Source: Actinomycetota bacterium | Lineage (GTDB): Bacteria > Actinomycetota > Actinomycetes > S36-B12 > CAIYMF01 | Length of the DNA: 64,000 nt | Direction: 5' to 3' | Assembly (NCBI GenBank): GCA_020161245.1 | Contig: JAIUOK010000010.1 | Span: forward strand, 1 to 64,000 | Shown here: positions 37,823 through 46,619 of the stretch, in pieces | Position numbering within the stretch: the first letter of the stretch is position 1 | Layout: each line of letters opens with the position of its first letter | Notes under the pieces: generated by a model | What the model saw: the letters and a program-made list of their open reading frames with translations, nothing else | Databases searched by the model: none | What the model was told of the DNA's origin: nothing | Translations under genes and position numbers: made by a program

Positions 37823-38347
37823 TCAGTCGCGGACGTACTGCAGGTTGACCATCCCGCTCGGGAACACCTGCGAGCCCACCAGCCGCAGCGGTGTCGACAC
37901 CGGGATCCGGTGGAAGAGCGGCTTGCCCGAGCCGAGCAGGACGGGCGCCGTCGTGATGGTGAGGTCGTCGACCAGCCCCGCTTCGAGGAACTGGCTGATG
38001 ACCGACCCGCCGTCGATGTAGACCCGGCCGAATCCCTGCTCCTCCCACGCGGCCACCGCATCCTGCGGGGTGCGGGCGTAGAACTCGAAGCCCTCGCGCG
38101 GACCGAGCGCCTGCGTGGTGAGGACGTGCACCGGCCGTCCGCCGTAGGGCAGCTCCGGGAAGTCCTTGATGAAGTCGTAGGTGGCGCGGCCCATCGCGAT
38201 GACGTCGACATCGGCGAGGAACGCGTCGAACCCGTAGTCCTCGCCCTCCGCAGCGGCGGCGTCGAGCCACTCGAGGGTGTCGTCGTCGGTCGCGATGTAG
38301 CCGTCGAGGGATCGAGCGATGAACACGGAGATGCGCGGCCGGGTCAT
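37823..38347 (-). CDS. Dihydrofolate reductase/RibD C-terminal family protein
   Basis: The 174-aa protein shows ISVFIARSLDGYIA at the N-terminus, VIAMGRATYDFI and YIDGGSVISQFLEAGLVDDLTITTAPVLLGSG, abbreviated as IDGGSV then PVLLGSGKPLF, the pattern of RibD_C-type reductases. The substrate is not known; such stand-alone proteins are common. The ATG at 38347 is chosen over a GTG two codons upstream because a TACGGT box lies seven bases before it. Confidence 0.82.
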   Translation of the reverse strand: MTRPRISVFIARSLDGYIATDDDTLEWLDAAAAEGEDYGFDAFLADVDVIAMGRATYDFIKDFPELPYGGRPVHVLTTQALGPREGFEFYARTPQDAVAAWEEQGFGRVYIDGGSVISQFLEAGLVDDLTITTAPVLLGSGKPLFHRIPVSTPLRLVGSQVFPSGMVNLQYVRD

Positions 38348-38354
38348 GCCCACG

Positions 38355-38360
38355 ACCGTA
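38355..38360 (-). promoter_or_regulatory. -10 box of RibD_C-like gene (leaderless)
   Basis: Minus-strand TACGGT ends seven bases before the ATG at 38347. Confidence 0.45.
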
Positions 38361-38394
38361 CGTCGGCGATCCGACGGACGTCAGCCCCGTTGTG

Positions 38395-39406
<1,012 letters not shown>

Positions 39407-39414
<8 letters not shown>

Positions 39415-40483
39415 GACCGTGCGCCTCCTCCCGCAGCCGCGCGGCGAGCCGCGCCTCGGACAGCGTCGACGTGCCGAGCGCGTGGGCGAGCCCGCGCTCG
39501 ATCGCCTCGGCCTGGTGCTTGGGCAGCTGGTGGTCGAGCCCACGCTCCTGCACGAACTCCTCGAACGCGTCGCGGGTGGAGTACGTCGGCTGGAAGCCGA
39601 GCACCTCCTTCATCCGCGTGGTGTCGAGCCCACGGCCATAGGTCAGGAACTTGATCTGCTCGGGCGAGAAGTCGGCGAGCCCGGCGCGGCGGAACCAGCC
39701 GCCCACGAGGCCGACCATCGGAGTCGGCACCGGCAGCACGGTCTTGCCCGCGAGCCTCAGCGCCTGCGACAGCATGAGGACGCCGTCGCCGCTGATGTTG
39801 AACGTGCCCTGCTGGTCGGAGTGCACGGCGACGCGGGTGGCCTCGAGGCCGTCGTCCTCGTGGACGAACTGGAGGCGGGCGTCGTGGCCGAGGACCGTCG
39901 GGACTACCGGCAGGCCGAAGTAGGCGGCCATCGGGGTGTCGACCTTGGGGCCGATGAAGTTGGCGAACCGCAGCGTCGTCACCGTGACGTCGGGACGCCG
40001 GCGCGCGAAGCCGCGCACGTAGGCCTCGACCTCGACGGAGTCCTTGGCCCAGCCCGACCGCGGCTGGCTCTTGGGCTCGGTGTCCTCGGTGAACATCGCG
40101 GGGTCCTTGGGCCCGGCGCCGTAGACCGACGACGTCGACTTCACGACCAGCCGCTGCACGCCTTCGGACTTCTGGCAGGCGGCGAGCAGCTGCATCGTGC
40201 CGATGACGTTGATCTCCTTCATCGACACGCGCCCGCCGGCCTGCACGGGCGTGGAGATGACGCCCATGTGCACGACGGTGTCGACACCGGCCGCGGCGAT
40301 GACCTTGCCGATGATCGGGTTGCGGATGTCGGCGCGCACGAACTCGGCGCTGCCGATGTCGGACCGCGGCGGGATGACGTCCACCCCGACGACGCGGTCG
40401 ATCGCGGGATCGTGCGACAGGATCCGCGCCATGCGGCTGCCGAGGTGCCGCGAGACGCCCGTGACCAGCACGACCCGTGCCAT
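39407..40483 (-). CDS. NAD-dependent epimerase/dehydratase (extended SDR)
   Basis: The 358-aa protein begins MARVVLVTGVSRHLGSRMA, an SDR dinucleotide loop, and continues with VVHMGVIS, STSSVYGAG and TTLRFANFIGP. The substrate is unknown. The ATG has GGGAGG upstream. Pairing with the PlsC-like gene is a conserved actinobacterial arrangement, which points to lipid or envelope metabolism by association only. Confidence 0.85.
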
Positions 40484-40825
40484 CGACGCCTCCCTCGGTG
40501 CCCCGGCTACCCGGCGGTAGCCACCGCTCCCATCCTGCCCCACCCGCGTCCCCGGAGCACGCCCCCGCCCCGGACCCGCGCGGTCCGCCGTTTCCGGGTG
40601 AAGGTGCCCCTCCTTGCGATAGAAGCAAGAAAAGCGCCCCAGGCTGTCCACAGCTCGCGGCTCGGCTCGAGGCCTTGTGGACAGCCTGGGGCGGAAAACT
40701 TGCTTCTATCGCAAGCGGGGGCACCCTCACCGTGAACCGGACCAGCGGCACGAGGGGGCCGCCGAACGAGCACGAGGCGGGATCCCCGGGGGGATCCCGC
40801 CTCGTCAGGCTGTGCGAAGCAGCAG
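40484..40825. other. 342-bp intergenic region with palindromic repeat A
   Basis: Apart from the 135-bp palindromic repeat (40597-40731) no gene or promoter is evident. It separates the epimerase gene (5' end) from the 3' end of the bS22 gene. Confidence 0.5.
40597..40731. repeat. 135-bp palindromic repeat, copy A
   Basis: Outer arms GGTGA-A-GGTGCCCC / GGGGGCACC-C-TCACC enclose CTTGCGATAGAAGCAAG and its complement, a short purine-rich mismatch (AAAAGC against GGAAAA) and an inner stem GCCCCAGGCTGTCCACA / TGTGGACAGCCTGGGGC with a loop near 40653-40675. A second copy lies at 61249-61373 in the opposite orientation. Confidence 0.85.
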
Positions 40826-40915
40826 CTACTTCTTGTTACGACGCTGCACGCGCGTCTTCTTGAGCAGCTTGCGGTGCTTCTTCTTGGCCATGCGCTTGCG
40901 GCGCTTCTTGATCAC
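40826..40915 (-). CDS. Small basic ribosomal protein bS22 (AURKAIP/COX24-like)
   Basis: The peptide [20 protein letters not shown] followed by TRVQRRNKK is the highly conserved 30S-associated bS22. Family members begin [11 protein letters not shown]. Here the expected GTG at 40925 has an ideal GAGG ribosome site but is out of frame because the run after it reads GGGG instead of GGG. Reading in frame requires the internal GTG at 40915 (29 aa). Either the start is internal or there is a 1-nt insertion or sequencing error. Too short for most gene callers. Confidence 0.75.
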   Translation of the reverse strand: MIKKRRKRMAKKKHRKLLKKTRVQRRNKK

Positions 40916-41111
40916 GGAGCCCACGGGCCGACCTCACTTGTCCTGGACTGCGGCCCGGCGGACCGCTGAGGGAAGGCGCACGGGGTGCCGCGCGCGACCG
41001 GGCCCCACCCTACCCGCCCGTACGGGGTGCCCGTGCCGGGTGGTCGAAGGCCGCGGTCCGCACGTGCAGACCCGGCACGCGGCGCCGGGTCGCAGCGAGG
41101 CGGGGCCTGGC

Positions 41112-41315
41112 TCAGGCGGTCTCGACGAAGGAGTCGCGCAGGTAGTCGCGGACGGCCTGCTCGGGCACGCGGAACGACCGGCCGACGCGCACGGCGGGCA
41201 GCTCGCCGTCGTGCACGAGGCGGTAGACGGTCATCTTGGACACGCGCATCACGGTCGCCACCTCGGCGACGGTGAGGAACTTGACCTCGGACAGAGGCCG
41301 GTCGTTGCTCGCCAT
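41112..41315 (-). CDS. Small helix-turn-helix (excisionase/MerR-like) DNA-binding protein
   Basis: The 67-aa protein is almost entirely one winged-HTH: LTVAEVATVMRVSKMTVYRL is the helix-turn-helix and VRVGRSFRVPEQAVRDYL the wing. It belongs to the HTH_17 excisionase-type group found in single copy next to bS22 and proC in many actinobacteria. Targets are unknown. No phage genes are nearby, so a chromosomal regulator is more likely than a recombination factor. Confidence 0.85.
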   Translation of the reverse strand: MASNDRPLSEVKFLTVAEVATVMRVSKMTVYRLVHDGELPAVRVGRSFRVPEQAVRDYLRDSFVETA

Positions 41316-41497
41316 GGTTCTTCGGACAGCTAGGTGGCAGATCCGGCTTCCCCACCTGACCCGCGACGACACGCGCTGCCGCTCCTTCTGGCGCCAGAGT
41401 AGTGGCGGACGTGACGGTTGGGAATGGTGTGACGAACAGTGAGACGCCAGACCACCCGGACGGCGTACACCCGACGGCGCGCCGCTCCCGCACAGGG

Positions 41498-42691
41498 TCA
41501 GAAGCCGTGGTACGGATCCGCGTTGAGGCCGTGCCAGGGGTAGACCGCCTCGCGGGTGCGCAGCACGGCGGCGTCGACCGGGTCGGCAGGGTCGTAGCCG
41601 GAGTCCCACGCCCGCACCCTCGGGGTGCGCCCGTCGGTCATGAGGGCCGGGGTGGGCACCTTGAGCCAGTTCTCGACGAAGTCGCGCCACACCGCGGGCA
41701 CCGGCGTCTCGGGCGGGACGGGCGTGCCGACCACCTCGCCGACCAGGTGCGACCACGCGCGCGGGACGACGTCGATCCACGAGTAGCCGCCGCCGCCGAG
41801 GGCCACCCACCGGCCGTCGCACACCTCGTGGGCGAGGCGGTGCAGGGCGGCGTAGGTCAGCCGCTGGCCGTCGATCGAGAGCTCGAGGTGGGCCAGCGGA
41901 TCGTCGGCGTGGCTGTCGCACCCCTGCTGGGTGACAAGGATCTGCGGCTTGAAGCTGTGCAGCAGCTGCGGGACGACGCCGTCGAAGGCACGCAGCCACG
42001 CGTCGTCGCCGGTGTGCGGCGGCAGCGCGAGGTTGGCGGCGGTGCCGAGCGCGTCCGGGCCGCCGATCTCACCGGGGAACCCGGTGCCGGGGAACAGCGC
42101 CCGTCCGGACTCGTGGACGGAGACGGTGAGCACGCGAGGGTCGTTCCAGAACGCGGCCTGCACGCCGTCGCCGTGGTGGACGTCGACGTCGATGTAGGCG
42201 ACGCGCTCGACGCCCTGGTCGAGCAGCCACTGGATCCCGACGGCGATGTCGTTGTAGACGCAGAAGCCCGACGCCGATGCCGGCATGGCGTGGTGCAGCC
42301 CCCCGCTGAGGTTCACCGCGTGCAGCGCACGGCCGGAGTGCACCGACTGCACGGCGGCGAGGGTGGCCCCGACGACGGCGCGCGAGGCCTCGTGCATGCC
42401 TGCGAAGGTGGGCACGTCCTCGGTGCCGAGCCCGCGGTGCAGGTCGACGTGCGACGGATCCGCCGACGCCGTGCGGACCGCCTCGACGAACTCGGGCTTG
42501 TGCACGGTCAGGAGCATCTCGTCGTCGATGACGACGGGCGGCACGACCTCGACATGATCGGGCTGGACGAGGCCGAGGTCGCGGGCGAGCCGCATCGCGA
42601 GCTGCACGCGCACGGGCGCCAGCGGATGGCCCGGCCCGAAGTCGTACTTCGCCAGGGAGTCGTCCCAGACGACGTGGGCCTGGCCGGTCAC
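41498..42691 (-). CDS. acuC: Histone-deacetylase-fold acetoin utilisation protein AcuC
   Basis: The 397-aa zinc hydrolase has VWDDSLAKYDFGPGHPLAP at the N-terminus, SGGLHHAMPASASGFCVYND (active-site His pair), YIDVDVHHGDGVQ (zinc Asp and His) and QQGCDSHADDPLAHL (zinc Asp). In Bacillus AcuC deacetylates acetyl-CoA synthetase; here protein deacetylation is inferred. It lies four bases downstream of proC in its direction. Confidence 0.9.
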   Translation of the reverse strand: MTGQAHVVWDDSLAKYDFGPGHPLAPVRVQLAMRLARDLGLVQPDHVEVVPPVVIDDEMLLTVHKPEFVEAVRTASADPSHVDLHRGLGTEDVPTFAGMHEASRAVVGATLAAVQSVHSGRALHAVNLSGGLHHAMPASASGFCVYNDIAVGIQWLLDQGVERVAYIDVDVHHGDGVQAAFWNDPRVLTVSVHESGRALFPGTGFPGEIGGPDALGTAANLALPPHTGDDAWLRAFDGVVPQLLHSFKPQILVTQQGCDSHADDPLAHLELSIDGQRLTYAALHRLAHEVCDGRWVALGGGGYSWIDVVPRAWSHLVGEVVGTPVPPETPVPAVWRDFVENWLKVPTPALMTDGRTPRVRAWDSGYDPADPVDAAVLRTREAVYPWHGLNADPYHGF

Positions 42692-42695
42692 GCCG

Positions 42696-43499
42696 TCACG
42701 AGCCCGACGCGAGCTGCTGGCTGCGGTCGCGCGCGGCCTCCAGCGCGGAGATGAAGGCGGCGCGCACCTTGTGGTCGTCCAGCGTGCGGAGCGCGGCGAC
42801 GGTGGTGCCGCCGGGCGAGGTCACGTTCTCGCGCAGCACGCCGGGGTGCTCGCCGGTCTCGCGGAGCATCGTCGCGGCGCCGTAGAGCGTCTGGACGACG
42901 AGCTCGGTGGCGGTCACGCGCGGCAGGCCGAGGAAGACGCCCGCCTCGATCATCGCCTCGGTGACGTAGAAGATGTATGCCGGCCCGGAGCCGCTGATCG
43001 CGGTGACGGCGTCCTGGTGCTTCTCGGGAACGCGCACGACCTTGCCGACGGCGAGTAGCAGCGACTCGGCCTCGGCCAGGTGGTCGTCGTCGCAGTGCGC
43101 GCCGGCCGAGATGGCCGCCATCCCCTGGTCGACCAGCGCCGGGGTGTTGGGCATGACGCGCACGACGGGGGTGCCCGCGGGCAGCCGCGACTCGAGGAAC
43201 TCGGTCGTGATGCCCGCCGCGAGCGAGACGACGAGGGTGCCGGGCTGCACGGAGCCGGAGACCTCGTCGAGCACCGAGGCCATGTCCTGCGGCTTCACCA
43301 CGAGGACGAGCGTGGACGCCTTCTGCGCGGCCTCGGTGTTGCCCAGGACCTCGACCCCGTACTTCGCGCGCAGCTCCTCGGCGCGCTCGGGGCGGCGCTC
43401 GGCGACGACGAGGTCGGCCGGCGCGCGGCCCGCGCGCAGGAGGCCGGAGAGCAGCGTCTCCCCCATCACGCCGGCGCCGATGACAGCGACGAGTCCCAT
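42696..43499 (-). CDS. proC: Pyrroline-5-carboxylate reductase
   Basis: This is the final step of proline synthesis. The 267-aa product has the NADPH loop VAVIGAGVMGETLLSGLL, VVKPQDM, VVRVMPNTPALVDQGMAAI, AISGSGPAYIFYVTEAM and VTSPGGTTVAALRTL. The ATG at 43499 lies two bases after the proline dehydrogenase stop, so the synthetic and degradative enzymes are co-transcribed. Confidence 0.95.
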   Translation of the reverse strand: MGLVAVIGAGVMGETLLSGLLRAGRAPADLVVAERRPERAEELRAKYGVEVLGNTEAAQKASTLVLVVKPQDMASVLDEVSGSVQPGTLVVSLAAGITTEFLESRLPAGTPVVRVMPNTPALVDQGMAAISAGAHCDDDHLAEAESLLLAVGKVVRVPEKHQDAVTAISGSGPAYIFYVTEAMIEAGVFLGLPRVTATELVVQTLYGAATMLRETGEHPGVLRENVTSPGGTTVAALRTLDDHKVRAAFISALEAARDRSQQLASGS

Positions 43500-43501
43500 G
43501 G

Positions 43502-44455
43502 TCAGCCCTTCGAGGTGAGCGCGCGTGCGAGCAGGGTCAGGTTCGCAGGTCGCTCGGCGAGGCGGCGCACCAGGTAGCCGTACCACTCGTCGCCGTAGGG
43601 GACGTAGACCCGCATGCGGTGGCCCTCGGCGGCCAGGCGCAGCTGCTCGTCGGTGCGGACGCCGAAGAGCATCTGGAACTCGTAGCTGCCGGGCGCGCGG
43701 TCGGCGCGGATCGCGAGGGCCTCGCCGATGTCGATCAGCCGGGGGTCGTGGGTCGCGAGCATCGGGTAGCCGTCGCCCTGCAGCAGGATCTTCGCGCAGC
43801 GCACGTAGGCCTTGTCGATGTCGGCGCGGTCGGTGAAGGCGACGGTCTCGGGCTCGCGGTAGGCGCCCTTGCACAGCCGCACTCGGGAGCCGGCGGTGGC
43901 GAGGTCGCGGCAGTCGGCCTCGGTGCGGCGCAGGTACGCCTGGAGGACGACGCCGAGCCACGGGAAGTCCGCGCGCAGCTCGCGCGCGACGCCCAGCGTG
44001 GAGTCGGTGGTGGTGTGGTCCTCCATGTCGAGGGTGACCGTCGTGCCGACCTCCTTCGCCTTCTCGCAGATGGCGCGCGCGAAGTCGAGCGCGATCTTCT
44101 CGCCGTCGCCGGGCAGCGCCTGGCCGACGGCGGAGAGCTTCACCGACACCTCGGCGGCCGCGGTGAGCCCGGCGTCGTCGAGAGCGCCGAGCAGGGCGAT
44201 GTAGGCGTCGCGGGTGGCCTCGGCCTGGGCGATCTCGACGGTGTCCTCGCCGAGGCGGTCGATGGTGACGAGGCGCCCGGTCGCCTGCAGCTCGGCGGAG
44301 GCGCGCACGGCGTCCTCCGTGCGCTCCCCGGCGACGAAGCGGTCGACGAGGGCGCGGGCCGGCGCGGCCTCGCTCGCGACCTGCTGCAGCTTCTCGTTGC
44401 GCGACGCGGACAGCAGCAGGCTGCGCAGCACCTCGGACTCCCGACGAGGGGGCAC
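43502..44455 (-). CDS. Proline dehydrogenase
   Basis: This monofunctional FAD enzyme oxidises proline to pyrroline-5-carboxylate. The 317-aa TIM barrel shows LDMEDHTTTDSTL, VVLQAYLRRTEADC, RVRLCKGAYREPE and a C-terminal VYVPYGDEWYGYLVRRLAERPANL with the substrate-binding Arg pair. No P5C dehydrogenase is nearby. A GTG start is used. Confidence 0.92.
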   Translation of the reverse strand: MPPRRESEVLRSLLLSASRNEKLQQVASEAAPARALVDRFVAGERTEDAVRASAELQATGRLVTIDRLGEDTVEIAQAEATRDAYIALLGALDDAGLTAAAEVSVKLSAVGQALPGDGEKIALDFARAICEKAKEVGTTVTLDMEDHTTTDSTLGVARELRADFPWLGVVLQAYLRRTEADCRDLATAGSRVRLCKGAYREPETVAFTDRADIDKAYVRCAKILLQGDGYPMLATHDPRLIDIGEALAIRADRAPGSYEFQMLFGVRTDEQLRLAAEGHRMRVYVPYGDEWYGYLVRRLAERPANLTLLARALTSKG

Positions 44456-44513
44456 GGGCGTCCCGCCTCGCGGCCCACGCTACCGGTGGGCGGGGCGGTG
44501 GTGGCTGCCCGAT

Positions 44514-44546
44514 CCGCGCGCCGCCGCCGTGCGGGGCGGCGCGCGG
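44514..44546 (-). terminator. Hairpin terminator of the basic-protein gene
   Basis: CCGCGCGCCGCC pairs perfectly with GGCGGCGCGCGG around a 9-nt loop, 8 nt beyond the stop of the gene at 44555. Confidence 0.65.
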
Positions 44547-44554
44547 CCGACGGG

Positions 44555-45064
44555 TCAGCGGCTGTCGCGCTTGGCCTGGCGGCGGGCGCCTGCGGCCAGG
44601 GTCGAGGCGTTCTTCTTGCTGACGGCGGAGGCGTCAGAACGGGTGCGCTTGGTGGGCGCGGCCGGTGCAGCCTTGCGAGCACGGCCGGTCGACGCCGGCG
44701 CGGCCACCGGATTGGCCTTGGCGGCGCGGGCGGCCTCGAGGCGCTCGGCCTTGAGCTCGGCGGCGCTGCGGCGCGCGGCGGCGGCGAGGGCGGAGCTGAC
44801 GGCGGCGAGCGCGACCTCGAAGGCCTCGGCCTTGTCGCGGGCGCGCTGGTTCTGCTGCGACGCCTTGCCGCGGCCGCCCTTGGCGCCGACCTTCGACGCC
44901 CCGCCGCGGCGGTACTGGCCGACCGTCTTGTTGCGCGCGCGGCGGATGCGGTCGTGGAGGTCGGCGAGGCCGTCCTCGTCGAGCTTGGCGAGCTCGGCCT
45001 TCTCGGTCTGCAGGACCAGCAGGCGCTCGGAGTCGTTCAGCACCGACAGAAGGCGCTTGTCCAC
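44555..45064 (-). CDS. Basic Ala/Lys/Arg-rich protein of unknown function
   Basis: The 169-aa protein has a helical N-terminal part (VDKRLLSVLNDSERLLVL, LDEDGLADLHDRIRRARNK) and a glycine-containing stretch KVGAKGGRGKASQQ. A long low-complexity tail rich in Ala, Lys, Arg and Pro follows (KANPVAAPASTGRARKAAPA), reminiscent of histone H1-like tails. It may bind nucleic acid, but no known domain is recognised. The GTG at 45064 has GAGG eight bases upstream. It is flanked by proline dehydrogenase and a TetR gene on the same strand. Confidence 0.7.
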   Translation of the reverse strand: MDKRLLSVLNDSERLLVLQTEKAELAKLDEDGLADLHDRIRRARNKTVGQYRRGGASKVGAKGGRGKASQQNQRARDKAEAFEVALAAVSSALAAAARRSAAELKAERLEAARAAKANPVAAPASTGRARKAAPAAPTKRTRSDASAVSKKNASTLAAGARRQAKRDSR

Positions 45065-45158
45065 GGTGTCCACCTCGGGTGAGTGCGGCCGGCCCTCGCG
45101 GCCGGCGTCGTACGACCACCCTGCCGGATCCCGGCGGGGCACGCCATGGCGGGCCCGG

Positions 45159-45803
45159 TCAGCCCTTCTCGCGCTGCGCCTTCGTGGGCTGCGTCGGGGT
45201 GGTCAGCGCGGCCTGGATGGCGGGCGCCACGAGCGCGACGATCTCGTCCTCGGTCGCCGACGCCAGCGGCTCGATCTGCAGCACGTAGCGCGAGGCCGCG
45301 ACGCCGACGAGGTACGACGTCGCGAGCGACACGCGCATGCGTGCGTCGGGCACCCCGAGTACACCGACGACGCGATCGACCACCGCCGACTCGAGGAACT
45401 CGCGCAGCGACGCCGTGGCCTTCGACGCACCGGCGCCGTCGCGCACCATCTCCGCGAGCTGGTCGCGGGTCTCGGGGTCGTCGAGCATCCGCAGCGTGAT
45501 GCGCACGAGGCGCTCGCCCATGCCGTCGATCCCGGGCGCGAGCAGCTGCGCCACCGACGTCGCCGGGTCGAAGGGCAGTCGCATGGCGGCCGCGAAGAGC
45601 TGCTCGCGGTTGCGGTAGTACCGGGACATGACGTCCGGCGCCACGCCGGCGGCTGCGGCCACCCCCTTGAGCGTCGTCCCCACGTATCCGCGGCGGGAGT
45701 AGGCCGCCCGTGCGGCGTCGAGGACGACGCGGGAGACGTCGTCGAGCTGCTGCTGGCGCTGCTCGTGGTCGGGATGCGGGGTCTGCCCCTGGTCCTCGGT
45801 CAT
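45159..45803 (-). CDS. TetR family transcriptional regulator
   Basis: The 214-aa protein has a TetR N-terminal HTH ([44 protein letters not shown], read as [17 protein letters not shown] then [13 protein letters not shown]) and an all-helical ligand domain. The ATG overlaps the sugar-isomerase stop as ATGA, making it part of that transcript. The ligand and operator are unknown. Confidence 0.9.
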   Translation of the reverse strand: MTEDQGQTPHPDHEQRQQQLDDVSRVVLDAARAAYSRRGYVGTTLKGVAAAAGVAPDVMSRYYRNREQLFAAAMRLPFDPATSVAQLLAPGIDGMGERLVRITLRMLDDPETRDQLAEMVRDGAGASKATASLREFLESAVVDRVVGVLGVPDARMRVSLATSYLVGVAASRYVLQIEPLASATEDEIVALVAPAIQAALTTPTQPTKAQREKG

Positions 45804-46615
45804 CGACGCACGCTCACAGGGTCGAACTCCTCGGACGCTCCGGAGAGGTGGTGGCGGGCGAAGGCCAGCGACTCGACGAGGTCGAGCTCGCGCGACTCGC
45901 GGTCGACGGCCTTGCGGGTGGAGATCTCGACGACGACCTGGCCGTCGAAACCGCGGTCGACGAGGCCGCGCAGCACCTCGGCGCACGGCTGGTTGCCCCG
46001 GCCGGGGACCAGGTGCTCGTCGCGGGTCGACCCCGAGCCGTCGGCGAGGTGGACGTGGACGAGCCGGTCGCCGAGATCGTCGGCCATCTCGACGGCGTCG
46101 CTCTGCGACACCGACGTGTGGCTGAGATCGAGCGTGGTGTGGAGGTAGTCCTCGTCGCGGACGTCCCAGCCCGGCACGTACGCGGCGAACTCGCGGCTCG
46201 CGGCCTTCCAGGGGTACATGTTCTCGACCGCGAACCGGACGTCCGTCTCGTCCTGCATGCGCCGGATGCCCTCGACGAACTCGCGGCCGTAGTCGCCCTG
46301 CCACCGGAAGGGCGGGTGGACGACGACGGTCTGCGCGCCGAGCAGCTCGGCGGCCGCCTGGGCTCGCACGAGCTTGGCCCACGGGTCGGTGCCCCACACC
46401 CGCTGCGTCACGAGCAGGCAGGGGGCGTGGATGGAGGTGATCGCGATGCCGTAGTGGTCGCGCAGGCGCAGCAGCGCCTCGGGGTCCTGGCTGACGGCGT
46501 CGGTGAGGACCATGACCTCGAGCCCGTCGTAGCCGAGCCGCGCGGCGGTCTCGAACGACGCAGCCGTCGTCTCCGGGTAGGTCGACGCGGTCGACAGGGT
46601 GACGAGCGGGCTCAC
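45800..46615 (-). CDS. Sugar phosphate isomerase/epimerase (xylose-isomerase-like TIM barrel)
   Basis: The 271-aa protein shows the AP-endonuclease-2 type barrel: [46 protein letters not shown] with a metal Glu, [10 protein letters not shown] and [23 protein letters not shown]. The substrate is unknown. The GTG at 46615 is chosen with CAGGAT six bases upstream as a possible -10. It lies four bases after ctpE and is coupled to the TetR gene. Confidence 0.85.
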   Translation of the reverse strand: MSPLVTLSTASTYPETTAASFETAARLGYDGLEVMVLTDAVSQDPEALLRLRDHYGIAITSIHAPCLLVTQRVWGTDPWAKLVRAQAAAELLGAQTVVVHPPFRWQGDYGREFVEGIRRMQDETDVRFAVENMYPWKAASREFAAYVPGWDVRDEDYLHTTLDLSHTSVSQSDAVEMADDLGDRLVHVHLADGSGSTRDEHLVPGRGNQPCAEVLRGLVDRGFDGQVVVEISTRKAVDRESRELDLVESLAFARHHLSGASEEFDPVSVRR

Positions 46616-46619
46616 ACCC

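Noticed and set aside
40597-40731. Palindromic repeat considered as an insertion sequence end pair
   Set aside because: Only a short loop lies between the arms and there is no transposase in the window; kept as a repeat element.
41112-41315. Small HTH protein considered as a phage excisionase
   Set aside because: No integrase, att-like repeats or phage genes nearby; its neighbours bS22, acuC and proC are a stable chromosomal set.
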